From: Holtermannia corniformis
Lineage: Eukaryota > Basidiomycota > Tremellomycetes > Holtermanniales
Reading direction: 5' to 3'
Assembly (NCBI GenBank): GCA_001599935.1
Contig: BCIJ01000001.1
Coordinates: forward strand, 870,277 to 934,276
Length of the DNA: 64,000 nt
Numbering within the stretch: the first letter of the stretch is position 1; each line of letters opens with the position of its first letter. Below are positions 36,282 through 47,317 of the stretch, one piece after another. The position numbers and the translations under genes are program-made. The notes under the pieces are model-generated. The model was not told where the DNA came from. It ran no database searches and was given only the letters and a program-made list of their open reading frames with translations.

Positions 36282-37178
36282 ATGGCCTCCAAGAGCGCTG
36301 CAGCCGCCGTTGTCAGTGTCACTCTCGTCACAATCAGACCGGCCTCGTCCCTCCTACACATGTTGATCATGTGAAGCGTGCAACGGATCGAGGCGGTCTG
36401 GAGCAGTGACTGTGATCGGACACTGAACGACTGCTGACATCCTACAGGAGTGGACAAAGATCTACAGTGGTCTCGGCCTCGCAAAGGGTTCGTCTCGCTC
36501 GCTCACATCCACCTCCAGCCTACTCACCCACCCCCAGAAACCGTGACCGAGCTTCAAGCGTTCCGCGCTCGCCACGCCGCAGCGGCCACCAAGAACGCCG
36601 CGCTCAAGGCTACAACCCCCAAGGTCGACTTGGCCCACTACCGTTCCGTCCTCAAGGACCAGCGTGCGGTCGAGCACGCCGAGAAGACGCTCAGCAGCTT
36701 CAAGCCGGTCGACTATGACGTCAGCAAGTGGAACGGCGTCGTCGAGGCTTTCCAGGGCAAGGCGGTGAGTCGATTTGGGTGGGGTCTGGCGTGTCATCGG
36801 CGCAGACATTGCAGCGATAGCTTTCGCTGTAAATTCTGTCTTGTAGTTGCACGCCAACGCTCTCCAGCGTCATCACCCAGCGCAACCGTACTGACCTTTT
36901 TCAGGTCGAGGCCGCCAAGGCGACCGTCGCCAAGATCTCAACCGAAGAGTCCTCGCTCAGGGACACGCTCGCCAACATCCAAGAGGCCAGGCCATTCGAG
37001 GACTTGACCGTCGACGAGGTCGCAAAGGCCAGGCCGGAGATTGCAAAGGCCGTCGAGACCATGGTCAAGAAGGGCAAGTGGACCGTGCCGGGTTACCGGG
37101 TGAGTGCGCGAGCAAGAGGTGCAAGGGGGATACTGACGATTGCTTTAGGAGAAGTTTGGCGAGTTCTCGCTCATGTAG
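36282..37178 (+). CDS. ATP7: Mitochondrial ATP synthase subunit d (Atp7)
   Basis: Exon 1 is only MASKSAAAAV. Exon 2 is EWTKIYSGLGLAK. Exon 3 continues ETVTELQAFRARHAAA and runs through LAHYRSVLKDQRAVEHAEK and PVDYDVSKWNGVVEAF. After another intron come VEAAKATVAKISTEESSL and RPFEDLTVDEVAKARPEI. The last exon reads EKFGEFSLM and ends with TAG at 37176-37178. The sequence and length (about 175 residues) match subunit d of the F1Fo peripheral stalk, which ties F1 to the membrane part. Family members typically begin with such a short first exon and end in an EKFG-like tail. It is head-to-head with PAB2 and about 260 bp upstream of MRM2. Confidence 0.93.
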
Positions 37179-37437
37179 AGACAACAGGGTGGGAAGATGG
37201 CATGGCGATGCGATGCAAAGCTTGCGAAAGGTTGGATGAGCATGGTGCAGTTGTAGCGATAGGGTGACATCGGCGAAGGGCGACGTTGACTGCGCGGCGG
37301 ACGCAGGCAGCCATGCTCATGACTGGCATGACTAACGGATACGCTGGAACGGGTGTGGTGTTGAGTATCTCGAGTTGAACATTTGCACACCAGACCAAGT
37401 CGACGAATCCGTCGCGTCCACGACGGCCTCTCAGGCG

Positions 37438-38229
37438 ATGACCACCATGAACGCTAGCGCGCTCCGCCCAACCCTGTCCCTGTTCAAATCGAGCGCATCC
37501 TCCAACCGCTGGCTCGCACGCCAAGAATCCGACCCATACGTACGCCAACGCTCCACCTCGTACCGTTCCCGTTCCTCGTTCAAGCTCGTCTCTCTCTCAT
37601 CCAAACACCCCAGCATCCTCCCTCGAAACGGCAGCGTCATAGACCTCGGCGCAGCTCCAGGCGGTTGGTCCCAAGTCGCTGTCCAAAAGCTCGGGCGGCT
37701 CGGCACCGTCGTCGCTGTCGATCTATTGGAGATCAAGCCAATCCCGGGCGTCGTAGTCTTCAGAGGCGATTTCCTCTGTCCGAGGGTTCAGGCGGCGGTG
37801 AGGGACGCTGCTGGTGGCGGGGTGGATACAGTGATCAGTGACATGATGTCCAACGTCTCGGGCAACCGGATCCGCGATGTCCAAGCTAGTCTGGATCTAT
37901 GTACCGCCGCGACCGAGTTTGCGAGCAGGATGCTGAAACCGGACGGAACGCTAGTGTACGTCCCGTTTGCCCAAGTGGTCGCAAGCTGACCGGAACGCAT
38001 AGCCTCAAATACTTTCAACATCCCCTCCTCGAAGACTTTCAACGCCACGGCTTGAGACCGCTGTTCCGCAGAATCGCGATTGAGAAACCGAAAGAATCGA
38101 GGAGCGGTGCGTACGTACGCGAGCAGAGAGGGACCGCTGACGACGATAGAATCTAGCGAGGCATACTTTGTTTGCTTGGGCTTCCGCGGGGCGACGCCGG
38201 GCAATGTTGGCGCCCAAGAGACGTCGTGA
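37438..38229 (+). CDS. MRM2: Mitochondrial 21S rRNA 2'-O-ribose methyltransferase Mrm2 (FtsJ family)
   Basis: The start at 37438 gives MTTMNASALRPTLSLFKS, an Arg/Ser-rich N-terminus fit for mitochondrial import. RSSFKLVSL follows with the first catalytic Lys. The SAM-binding loop is VIDLGAAPGGWSQVA, then VVAVDLLEI and the catalytic Asp in VISDMMSNVSG. After an intron the frame continues with LKYFQHPLLEDFQ. A last exon follows from KPKESRS to SEAYFVCLGFRG and TGA at 38227-38229. The K-D-K-E methyltransferase layout is that of RrmJ/FtsJ enzymes. The import-like N-terminus and short length point to Mrm2, which methylates U2791 of yeast 21S rRNA. The third catalytic Lys falls near LVLKYFQ. Confidence 0.88.
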
Positions 38230-38347
38230 ACCGACACCCGGCCGTCGGTCTCACCCACGCCCAGCGATATAAAGCGCTCGTCGTGGTCCATCGATACCGC
38301 CCAGACCTCTATTCCTGTACGACGAGCAAGCAAGCAGCTCTGCCAAG

Positions 38348-38862
38348 ATGGACGCGGACAAACCGTCACTGTTCCAATCCGAACCCGCACAAGCACGTAC
38401 CCGTGCGCAAGCCCGATCCGCAGGTCGGTACGCACCACTTCTTGGTCGAGGCCATGACCAGATCCCCGAGGTGACTGAATGGATGGCAAGCATGCGCTCG
38501 ACGGGCGATCTGCTCAACTTGCGGGGTTTGCACAGGCGTGTATGCATGTATGTTGTGCTTGACGCATGGACTGAATGGACACGCTCAGCAGCCACCACGC
38601 TCCCAATGGGAGAAAAGCTAGCTGGCAACGTCTATCTTGCACTTGTCACCCACCGGAACGTAGCGCTAGGATGTGACAGCCAGAATGCCTCACGAGCAGC
38701 GTTGAGCAGCACCGCGCGTTCTCCGAGGCAGAGTGTAAGTCTGCGCAAGCGCTGCATCACTACATACAACAAGCGCAGCCGTTGCCCTCGCCAATCAGCT
38801 CCTCTACCACATCGATCCGGTCCGAGACCTTTGCCAGCGCCGTCTCCAAGATCATCTTCTGA
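38348..38862 (+). CDS. Small hypothetical protein, overlapping convergent gene
   Basis: Exon 1 (MDADKPSLFQSEPAQARTR... through TGDLLNLRGLHRR) ends at a donor, GTATGC, near 38541. Joining it in phase to the acceptor GATGTGACAG before 38691 gives PECLTSSVEQHRAFSEAECK, then SAQALHHYIQQAQ. The stop is TGA at 38860-38862, for about 125 residues in all. The second exon is helical and reads smoothly before it enters the SET-domain gene, which it overlaps by about 100 bp on the opposite strand. The last part may therefore be a shadow of that gene. No family recognised. The intron would be about 150 nt, longer than usual here. Confidence 0.35.
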
Positions 38863-40296
38863 CCTGTACCCAGGATCAGCCTTTTCTCACCGACTAGCTA
38901 ACGCACCATCAACGTAGACTTTGCACATCTGGCGAACCTCTTGCCTGCCCTCGCCATGAGCCTCGGCTTGGGCGGCCTCGATCGCGGCCAGTCGATCATC
39001 TAGCATCCCGCCAAGCTGCTCCAACGCATCCAACTCATCCTGCAACTCCTCTTCACTCCCCTCGTGCGCATGCCCGTGTCCAGCAGGCTTCGAAGCGGCC
39101 AGCATGGTCCTCACGACATCGACCAGATCCTTTGGCAGCACTCCATCGCGTCTCACAATGAACGCGCGGTCCAAGCTCAGCGTCTTCTCCTTCAACAGCG
39201 CATCGAGCTTTTCACTCTGGGCGCCGATCCGCAGCGTGACCGTGTCATCTGGGTTTTCAGGTGCGAGCACGAACCCGTAGCCGAGCAAGAGCTCGTCGTT
39301 GGCTTTCGGGCCATAGTTGTTGAAGATTTGTTGCTTGGCTGCGATGGCCGCTGGTGCGACGAATGAGATGGATGGGATGGTGGCGACGGGGGAAGAGAGC
39401 CAAGTGATCGGTTGGCCTCGTTGATCTACCGCCAGTCAGCTCGTATCGTGCTACACCCATCCGTCGCTACGCACGATTCAGCGAGTCGAGACCGGGCACA
39501 AGCGCAGCGTGAGAGTCCACCTTGGCCGTGTCCGGTCCCGTTGGCACATTCTCCGGGATATCGAGCAACGACGACGGGAAAGCTCGAGATGTTAAATAGG
39601 TCGCAGCTTGCAGATAGCGCTCCCTATCCTCACGTCAGCCATGTGCCAATTGTTGCTCGCACGGTCTCAACTGACCATGTGAACGCCTGGACGACCTTTT
39701 CGCCTTTCTTCCCATGCGCCAAAACGGCCTTGACAGCTTCCCACTCGCGCTTCCACTCTTGCTCTCGCTCCCGTACAGCCTCATACAGGTTCGTGCCCTT
39801 CAACAACGCCCTCTCGTCTTCTGTGAACCACAAGGGCGTCAGGATCGTCCCAGTCGCGGGCAGAGAGTCGATATACGGCTGATGATTCAAGACCTGGGGT
39901 CGTTCTCTGCTGTCATCAGCCGCAGCGCGCACGCACGGCATGGAACGCACGGTTCAGCCGAGCAGACCCAATGCAGCACGATATACACCACGACCGTCAT
40001 CCTCTCGTTCCACCGCGCGAACTGGGCTTCATCCAGCTCGGTCACGGTCACGATCGCTCCGAGCGCCGACGTGGCCGTGATGGCGAGTGAGAACGGGCAT
40101 GACACGACGCGGTCCTCGGCGTTGATTATCGACTGCGAGAACGGTGTGAGCCCGTACGTTGGGTCTATGAGTGAGCCATGTCAGGTCAAGGAGGGTGGGC
40201 AGGGTACAAACCGTGTTGGAAAGCGATCGAGGGGTGTAGGTAGCCGTTGTTGGATCTGAACCAGCTCAACATGGCATCCATCTTGTCTTGGGCCAT
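38760..40296 (-). CDS. SET-domain protein lysine methyltransferase (Rkm/SETD6-like)
   Basis: The start at 40296 gives MAQDKMDAMLSWFRSNNGYLH. An intron leads to PTYGLTPFSQSIINAEDRVV and CPFSLAITATSAL. Later exons show LWFTEDERALLKGTN, then VPGLDSLNHQRGQPITWL (the NH motif of the SET fold) and FNNYGPKANDELLLGYGFVL. The C-terminal part (HEGSEEELQDELDALEQL, CKVYVDG) resembles a Rubisco-LSMT substrate-binding domain. The end is not the first stop after GALASR. A 43-nt intron (38864-38906) leads to QKMILETALAKVSDRID and GCACCM with TAG at 38760-38762. This split SET layout is that of the Rkm and SETD3/SETD6 group. Yeast members methylate ribosomal proteins, but the substrate here is unknown. Confidence 0.85.
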
Positions 40297-40456
40297 CCTG
40301 CCGTTCGAGCTGAACAACCAGTCGATAAAACCTACAAACCAGTCTGACGATCCGACCGTCAACCCGGATTATTGATGCCGTCGCTGCGAGAGAGTACTTC
40401 ATGTCATGGCTACTACAATACAATTTCGGTAAACCCAGAGTACATTGCACACTTGG

Positions 40457-41871
40457 TCAGCGCCGAACAGGCGGCGTGCTAGACCTCGTCCGTGGCCTTC
40501 GAGGACTGGGCGAGTGTGAAGACGACGAGCTGACAGTTGAACGTCTTCGGCGGCGAACAGGCGAACGCGAGTCGTTACGACGGCGCACTGGCGAGCGCGA
40601 ATCACGCCTTCGTACGGGTGAAGGCGAGCGCGAGTCTGAAACCGACCTCGAGCGCGGACGACGCCTCGGTTCGGGCGATCGCGAGCGCGAATCCGATGGG
40701 GAACGACGACGACGCTTGGGGGGTGGTGAGGGCGAGGCGTCACGGCGTGCACGAGGTGAGTAGGGGAGTGGACTGCGAGCGCGTGTGCGCGGTGGAGGCG
40801 AGTCGTGGTGACGTCTGCGGGGTGGCTCGTCTCGCGGTCGAGGTGGGAGACCGGCCGATGCCGGTGGTGGCGGAGCTCGCGACGATGCTTGTTTCCTACA
40901 GATCGTCAGCACCTTGAACGCACGCACCCACGCTACCGACTTGTAATACTCCTCACGACGCCTCAGCACATCCCTCTCCTTTTGCTCCTTGACCCTCTTC
41001 TCCTCCTCGGCCTCTCTCGCGGCAATCTCCTGCGCGCGTTTCCGGTCCCGGTCTTCACGCTCGGCGTACCGTGCCGCCTTTTCCTCGTCCGTCTCCCGGA
41101 TGAACGCAGAACCCTCTTTATACTGGCCACTGACGCCAAACGCGGCTCGCATGCGTGACATTTCTTCTTGTTTCGCGGCGGCGATCCCGTGCGAGTCGGA
41201 CGACTTGAGCTGTTTCCCGCCTGGACCGGGTACGGCGTTTTGAGCGATCAAGCGGGCGCGGAGGTCGGCTACGCGTGAGAGGATGTCGTCCTCGTCGACG
41301 CTGAGCGTGTTAGCTCGGCTTCATGGTTGCTTCAGCAAACACAGAGAACAACAAGGATATGAGGATGACGTCCCCCTCCCATCCCACGGAAGAGTAAAGA
41401 GATGACAGGTTCTATTGTCACCTTCTATTCAGATTCAGTCTGCGCGAACCGGATCGCCTCGGATCCCTATTGAAGAGGGACAGGGCACTGTCTATAAGGG
41501 TTGCGGGGTATGGTGGAGAGTGATGTCGGAGCAGAGCGAAACAAGATCAAACACTAGCCAAACTCACCCTTCCTCCTCGAGCTGTTCCTGCAGTTCAAAG
41601 CATTTTACCTCGACCTTGCGCTTGCGTTCGTGCTCGAGGATGGCCTGGTCCGGCGCACGGTGGATCGGCGGTCCAAGGTCTGCATCCTGGAAGTCCTTGA
41701 AGCCGAACTGACCGCCGGGCGGGCCCTCGCGGACGCGAAGGAAGGCTTTGGATTTCTGGACATAACCGTTGGTGCCGCTGGGTGAGTGTCAGCCGTGTGT
41801 GGTGCGAGCGAGGCGGCGGTGTGGACTGACCTGCCTCTGGCTGTCTGGAGTCCGATCCCGTTGTATGACAT
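40457..41871 (-). CDS. CWC21: Pre-mRNA splicing factor Cwc21 (SRRM2-like, cwf21 domain)
   Basis: The start at 41871 gives [13 protein letters not shown], the invariant N-terminus of Cwc21/SRRM2. The next exon reads [18 protein letters not shown]. The cwf21 domain follows ([22 protein letters not shown], then [16 protein letters not shown]), then a charged helical stretch and a long RS-type tail ([29 protein letters not shown]). Cwc21 binds Prp8 and Snu114 near the active site of the spliceosome. A 36-nt intron near 40910, from YYKSVA to [10 protein letters not shown], restores the RS frame. The intron inside the cwf21 domain is long (267 nt, 41301-41567). In metazoans the RS tail is far longer; here it is about 130 residues. 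The gene is tandem with the SET gene. Confidence 0.9.
41301..41567 (-). other. Long (267 nt) CWC21 intron
   Basis: The donor GTGAGTTT at 41567 splits the cwf21 domain between LEEEG and VDEDDILS. The acceptor is ACGCTCAG. It is about five times the usual intron length. I saw no clear gene inside. Confidence 0.6.
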
Positions 41872-42408
41872 TGTCGATGGTTGCTCGACTGAACGGTGCG
41901 GTTGGTGAGGACGGCGTGCGTTCGGCGTTTCGGCGTTAGAGCCGCGTTAACCCCGCCATCGACTGTGACGCTAGCACAGCGCTGGCACAGCCCTAGCAAC
42001 TCAGCAGCCGTCTGTGCTCACCGTTCATACCATCCAGTCCATGTCCCGCACTAGTACCCTGATGCCTGACATCCCCGTCCGAATGCAGCGAATGCAGACA
42101 CGATCGAGATGGCTGCGCGCAGGTTTACGCCAAGCTACAGTTCCTGAACGCCGTCAGGGCTCGTTATCGGCGCTGGCCGCTGCGGCTCTCCCTCTCTCGT
42201 CTTGGTCTGGGCATCCTCGTCGCATGCATCCTGTCTGTCGCTACAGTCTGTACCGTCACTACAGCACGGTCAATCTCTTCACAGTGGTACGCTACATACA
42301 GTCTGTCATCAGCACCGCACCGATCGCGTGCCGTAACGGATCGTATTCGGTGGTGGCAAACCGCAGCCGCAATCAGCGACAGCGACAGCGACCAGCGGCT
42401 TGCGCACC
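41872..42408. other. Divergent intergenic region CWC21 / secreted protein gene
   Basis: About 540 bp between divergent starts. A plus-strand frame is open over part of it, but its composition (Arg/Ser, no motif) does not look coding. Confidence 0.4.
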
Positions 42409-43185
42409 ATGCGCAACGTCTTCTTGCCGCTCCTCCTCTACTCTTTCATCGGATCGCTCGCGTTCCCCATCCCACCCATCTCACCGTTCGGTTCATCCCC
42501 GTACCTCCCCTTCCCACTCTCGTCCTTTCCCTCGTCCGACAGTGATGCCAGCCTAAGCTCTACGGACGAGAGCACGCGTCCGATCCGCCCACCGCACGGC
42601 TGCCTCCTCTTAGCGCGCGTCTACACTAAATCAGACTTGTTCGCGGCACGGATCCCGTTCGTGTGGGATGCCATGCCGCTCTGCGCGACCGGCGCAGGCT
42701 CACCCGAACCGAGCGTTGCACGACCGGAATACACCTGGTTGGCGGAACCGAAACCTGATCCGCCGCAAGGCGTTGACTGGACGTGGGTCGCGTATGGCGA
42801 CATTGAGGCGAGAGAGGGCGAGGGCTGGGTCGCGAGACCGCACTGCGTGTTTGTAAAGGGCAAGGACGGGTGGTGAGTCGCGCTCGACGCTCGGCGCCGC
42901 CAGGCTGATAGCCTCAGTCTGAAAGAGAGCGAGTGGCTGCCGCCAGATACCCAGGTCGTGAACCCATACCTCGAACCAGCCGGTCAGTCTGCGTCTCCCA
43001 CGCCGTCCGCACAGCTCACCCTCACCAGGCTCGGCACTGTACGCAATCACCCGTCCGCTCCAAGCACCAAGCCATCGGAAACCCACACAGCCTCAAACAC
43101 CCCGGATCAAAGTCCAACACGACAATCCAGCACAAGAGATTGCTGCATAGATGCTACATGCCCGCCCACGAGGCCAGCTACTTGA
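42409..43185 (+). CDS. Candidate secreted protein, unknown
   Basis: The ATG at 42409 gives MRNVFLPLLLYSFIGSLAFP, a clear signal peptide, then a Pro/Ser-rich region and a compact domain. That domain includes HGCLLLARVYTKSDLF, WDAMPLCATGAG and VDWTWVAYGDIEARE. An intron after KGKDG leads to LKESEWLPPDTQVVNPYLEP and a Ser/Thr/Pro-rich tail ending RPAT before 43185. The earlier in-frame TTG is not a likely start. The Ser/Thr/Pro-rich ends suggest O-mannosylation and perhaps surface attachment. No domain was recognised. The 3' end beyond VNPYLEPAG is less sure because further splicing is possible. It is convergent with the GT15 gene, with a 48-bp gap. Confidence 0.6.
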
Positions 43186-43233
43186 ACATGCCCGTGTATT
43201 TGTTGGTACAAGAGTACCTGCCATGTCGACTTG

Positions 43234-44902
43234 TCAACCAGTGTACCATATGTAACACCAACGGATAGATGCGTACCATTCCCAGTCGAAATTGTTGTTG
43301 ATGTCGCACCAGCACTTGTTGCGCGAGTGCGCCTCGCCTTGCGGGCAGTGCTGTAGGTCGTCGTGAGCGGTGACAGGCTGACAACTAGGGCATGGACTGA
43401 CCTGGAACGGCTCGTGCCGGTAGCCGATATCATCGAAAAAGTGAATCTGTTCCTTTTTCGCAAACAGTGCGGCCCCGATCGAGTGGACCGGGGCGTCGCC
43501 CTGTCATGTCACGCTCAGCGTTGGCTCTGGTCAAACGTGAGCGCACCCACCCATCGTTCATAGTAGAATCCGCCAGCCTTGTCGAGGTGCTCAAAGTACT
43601 CCATGTACGGCTGCGAGCGCCAAAAGTTGAGGTCGCCAATCTCAAAGTTGGACCAGACTGGGATCGAGCGTCAGCCGGCTTGGCGAGATGCAATCGGGCT
43701 CACAGTGGCACTTGTTGTACGTCTCGCCACCGTCATCGCTGAGGAACTGCATCGCGTTGTCCTCGGCAAGGTATTCAGGGTGCTCCTTGATGAACTCTGA
43801 GGCTCGTCAGAGAGCACAGTCGACGCATCCGACACGCACCTTTGGTCGTCTCCCAAAGCGTCGGAATCGTCTCGATGTATTCAAACAGTGAGAGCGTAAA
43901 GCCGTAAACCTTTTTCTCATCCTGCATGAGCAGGAACGGATCATACGCTGGGTAAATCAGCTGCCGTCCACCGCCTCGACGAGTTTGTAAACGTACAAAT
44001 GTCACAAAAGAACTTGACCGATGGCCTGTCCCGACATCAGCACTTGACCTACAATGCGCTCCCGACCCACTCGATCCGCCAGTAGTAGTCATAGTCGGCC
44101 AGAAGTGGATGACGGAAAAAGAAGCCAGAGTTGAACCGGCACATGTTGCGGTACGGGACCGAGTGGCCATAGATGACTTGTTTACGGATCATCTCTTCTC
44201 GTGCCTTGGTCGCCTTGTCCTCGTCGATCCTCGAGCGTCATCAGCAGAGTGGAATGCGCGGGACAAAGGACACACCAGTCTGGTTGATGCCAGTGTGACG
44301 GCTCAATCTTGCCATAGTGACATTTGGCCGGGGTCATGGCTTGGGTGTACCTAGCGACAGATCAGCCGTCTGCGCGTGTCGGAAGAGGACGTACCGCTTG
44401 AATTCTTCGGAAAAGTCCTGCGCAGCAATCTCAGCGCTGTACGAGCACGCGTCGAAAGACTCACATCGTCGTTCAGGAAGACATAGTCGTATTTCGCCCA
44501 GTGGTTGAACCGGTCCTCCATCTGGCGCATCGAGTCCAGGAACGGCCACAGGTCCGAGTTGCGTGCTGTCTGCGATCAACAAAGACTCACGAGCCACCTG
44601 TCACTCACCCAGCACGACAAACACGGCGTTGGCCTTGCGCCGGTTCGGATCTTCGATATCGTCCGGGACCGCCGACGCCGGTGGCGATTCTCCTGGTCGC
44701 CATTTCGTCTTGTTGAGTAGATTCGTCGGCGACGTGACGGTCGCGTAGGGTTCGTGGACAAGTGTGAGAATCAAGTGGAGAGAAAACTGTGCGGCGCGTC
44801 AGTGCCAACAAGTGTCCGCCAAGCGCGTGTGGGCTGGTGAGCGTGAGCACTGACGAGGATGCCAGCGGCAGCACCGATATAACGCCATTTGGGGATCATC
44901 AT
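43234..44902 (-). CDS. Golgi alpha-1,2-mannosyltransferase, KRE2/MNT1 family (GT15)
   Basis: The start at 44902 gives [16 protein letters not shown], a short cytosolic tail plus signal anchor. The luminal catalytic domain is spread over many exons: [109 protein letters not shown] and [13 protein letters not shown]. The motifs RxxxRxNSGFF, YYWRIE and [13 protein letters not shown] are hallmarks of GT15. Its members use GDP-mannose to extend O- and N-linked mannan in the Golgi and need Mn2+. With PMT2 it belongs to the same O-mannosylation route, although the two lie 33 kb apart. The tail ends [10 protein letters not shown] and TGA at 43234-43236. Confidence 0.87.
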
Positions 44903-45245
44903 CTTGTGAGAGTTGGCTGCTGGCTGCGAGGAGAGACAAGTTGGAGTCCGCTGCTGCGCACGAAGGCGACACGGGGTGGACCGACTTTTGACTTTGAAAG
45001 GTCGGGATACCGGCTCGCCGAGCCTGTTGGCTTGTCGGGAGCGGCCGCTCTGGGTGTCTATGATCTGTGCAGCTCGTAAGGATACAGTGAAAGGACAAGC
45101 CAAGAAGAGATGGGGTGCTTGAGAGTTTGTGGAGTGAGCTCACGGTTGCACGGTGCTGCGGTCAGAGCACGGACAGTGAGCACTTGGCCGTTTCACCGTC
45201 TCTTCTTTGGGTGGTGCATCCCACGTAGCATCAACGACCACTGCA
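44903..45245. other. Divergent promoter region, GT15 / SNRNP27
   Basis: About 340 bp between divergent starts. Nothing gene-like is seen. Confidence 0.4.
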
Positions 45246-46152
45246 ATGTCATCAAGAGATCATGGCAGGTCATCAGGCCACAGAGATAGGGATGGACCGG
45301 TGAGGGACGACAGGCGGCACGGCAGAGACCGCAGTCGTTCACCTAAGACCGGTGGCGGGCGAGGTCGGTTTGGCACAAAGCCAAAAGGACTCGACTGATG
45401 GGCTGTATAGACCGCTACGCAGACAGAGACCGCAATGATGACCGTGAGCGTGACCGCGATCGTGACCGCCGAGGAGGACGCGACCAGGACCGCGACCGTT
45501 CATCGCGAGACGACCGAGACCGGCCGTGCCAGTCTTCGAGAGGAGGTGCGCACTCGGGCCGTGGCGATCGTGGCGGTGCGAGGCCAGCATATGGCTCGAG
45601 AGACGAGTCTGCGAGGCGAAGGGATGATGAGGACAGGGAGCGACCGCTGGATCGCCGAGCGATTGAAGAAGGTCGTCGAAGGCGTGAGGAAGAGCGGGCA
45701 AGGGGTGTCAAGTATGACGAGGTTGAAAAGGAGAGGGATCCCGGTACGTCTCTAGCATTGACCCGGCACTGGTACTGATGCTGGTATAGCGGCGAGGAGA
45801 GACGACCGCCCATCAGCTTCAGCCACGGCTTCACCCCGTCCGTCCGACTCGCGCGCTCGGACCCGCTCCCGCTCGCCCCGTGGTGAACGCGAAGAGGGCG
45901 AGATGGACGAGGACGAAGAAGAGGGTGAAGAGGACGCGGAAGCGGCCGCCATGGCTGCCATGGGCTTTGCCGGCTTTGGCTCGACAAAGGTTTGTCAGCT
46001 TTACAAGCGATACATACGCTGACTCGACATCACAGGGCAAGGGCGTGGCGGACAATGTTGATGGTGCGGCCAATATCAAGAAGCAGAGGACGTGGCGACA
46101 GTACATGAACCGCCGCGGCGGTTTCAACAGGCCACTCGATCGCATCAAGTAG
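45246..46152 (+). CDS. SNRNP27: U4/U6.U5 tri-snRNP protein SNRNP27
   Basis: The start at 45246 gives MSSRDHGRSSGHRDRDG and a very Arg/Asp/Ser-rich first half (DRDRNDDRERDRDRDRR). It continues through an EEGRRRREEERARG helix and an acidic EMDEDEEEGEEDAE stretch to the conserved C-terminus, MGFAGFGSTKGKGV. The last exon reads VKKQ-like NIKKQRTWRQYMNRRGG, then FNRPLDRIK and TAG at 46150-46152. The final 40 or so residues are nearly invariant from fungi to humans in SNRNP27, which contacts the U6/5' splice-site region and influences 5' splice-site choice. The N-terminal RD repeats are low complexity and probably poorly conserved. Four exons are present. Confidence 0.9.
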
Positions 46153-46209
46153 TACTCGACATCTGGTCGCGATCATATGTATAACGATCAGCTGTGCGAA
46201 CGACCTGGC

Positions 46210-46672
46210 TCAGGAATCCGGAGCATCATTGGCAGGCCCATCAGCAGTCGAAGTCCTCAGGACGAGCGTGAGGCCCGCTACATATCGATTGAAGCTTTCT
46301 TGAGCCGACTGAATACGTCCCGAGAGGCTGCCTGTCTCCGTCGCTCCATTTGTCACGGCTTCCAGCAAATCAGAATGGATCAAGTCGAGCGCAGTCGTGA
46401 TCTCCCGCAGCCTGTCATCGTCTTTGTTGAAGTCCTGCAGCTTGCGCGCTTGATTGCGGGCGCCATCCAGGATGTTGAGCTGAGTGTTGAGTGACATCTG
46501 AATCGTACAGTGGTCAGCGATGGCCCTGCACACGCGTCCTTCGCAAGTACCTACAGTATCGCTTTGATGTGTGGTGCAGACGTGAGCTCACGTTGTAATA
46601 GGACTGTACGTACTGGCGGCGGTGGCTGAAACTCGTGAGAAGCGCTGCGACTCCCTTGCCGTCGCGACAAAG
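46210..46672 (-). CDS. Small helical paralog A of a three-gene array (start codon apparently lost)
   Basis: Exon 2 (46498-46210) reads MSLNTQLNILDGARNQARK through LREITTALDLIHSDLLEAV and ends NDAPDS. Upstream, across a phase-0 intron with donor GTGAGC, a frame reads GKGVAALLTSFSHRRQYVQ. It parallels the first exon of the copy at 47986-48377 (SRKGVFSYLTTT). Where that copy has ATG-TCT-CGC this one has CTT-TGT-CGC, so the ancestral start looks mutated. Translation could begin at the ATG of exon 2 instead, or the gene may be decaying. The predicted structure is three helices. No known domain and no signal peptide. Convergent with SNRNP27. Confidence 0.45.
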
Positions 46673-46836
46673 GTGAGCGAGGTGACAGTGGCTGGCCGGC
46701 GGTGTTGCGCCTGCCAGTGCTCTGCTGGAAACCGCTACGCAGCGACCCTTGATGAAGCCTGACTGTTCGTATACACCCCGTGCAATCGTGCTACATGGCT
46801 GCTAAACAGGACACCGGCTCGCTTCACCAAGCATGA

Positions 46837-47317
46837 CTACATCTCGGAAATGGTCTGCAGCGCGTGGCTTGGTGCGCCAGCCTCTGATTCTAGCGCCGCC
46901 AGAGCAGCATCGAAGCTTGAGTCGGTTTGTATGACTCCTCGAAACTTGGCGAGCACCCCAGCAATCCTATAAGGCAGTGCGTCCGGCGTTTGCGGCGAGT
47001 AGGCAAGGACCGTAGCCGGATCCCCGGCGCTCTGAAGTTCGCTGCACAAGTTGCCAAGCTCGGTGGTAATATCGGGGAGTTGGGAGTTGTTCATGTACCG
47101 TTGCAGATTTTCTGCGATTCGATGAGTAGGCTCAAGTGTGTCCTGGATCTCGCCGACGGTGATTGTCTTCTCAGCGGTCGCTTGACTTGCTCGGGAATTG
47201 TTAGACTACCGCAAAGTCAGCAGACAAATGACAAAGTCAGCGGTAGCAACGATGACAGACCTTACTAGTCCATCCCCCGATGGTTGACTTCCAAGCACTA
47301 GTGATGAAGGACGACAT
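46837..47317 (-). CDS. Small helical paralog B of the array
   Basis: Exon 1 from ATG 47317 is MSSFITSAWKSTIGGWTSK. A phase-0 intron (unusual donor GTCTGT, acceptor GCGGTAG) leads to SNNSRASQATAEKTITVGE, then IQDTLEPTHRIAENLQRYM and LGNLCSELQSAGDP. The protein ends LQTISEM at 46837, giving about 140 residues. The layout (short first exon of about 20 residues, phase-0 intron, helical body) matches copies A and C, and TITVGEIQDTL may align with VTVADKLKYM of copy C, but identity is low. It looks soluble and helical. Function unknown. Confidence 0.5.

Noticed and set aside
42014..42408. Open frame upstream of the secreted protein gene
   Set aside because: It is in another phase, lacks motifs, and would hide the clear signal peptide starting at 42409.
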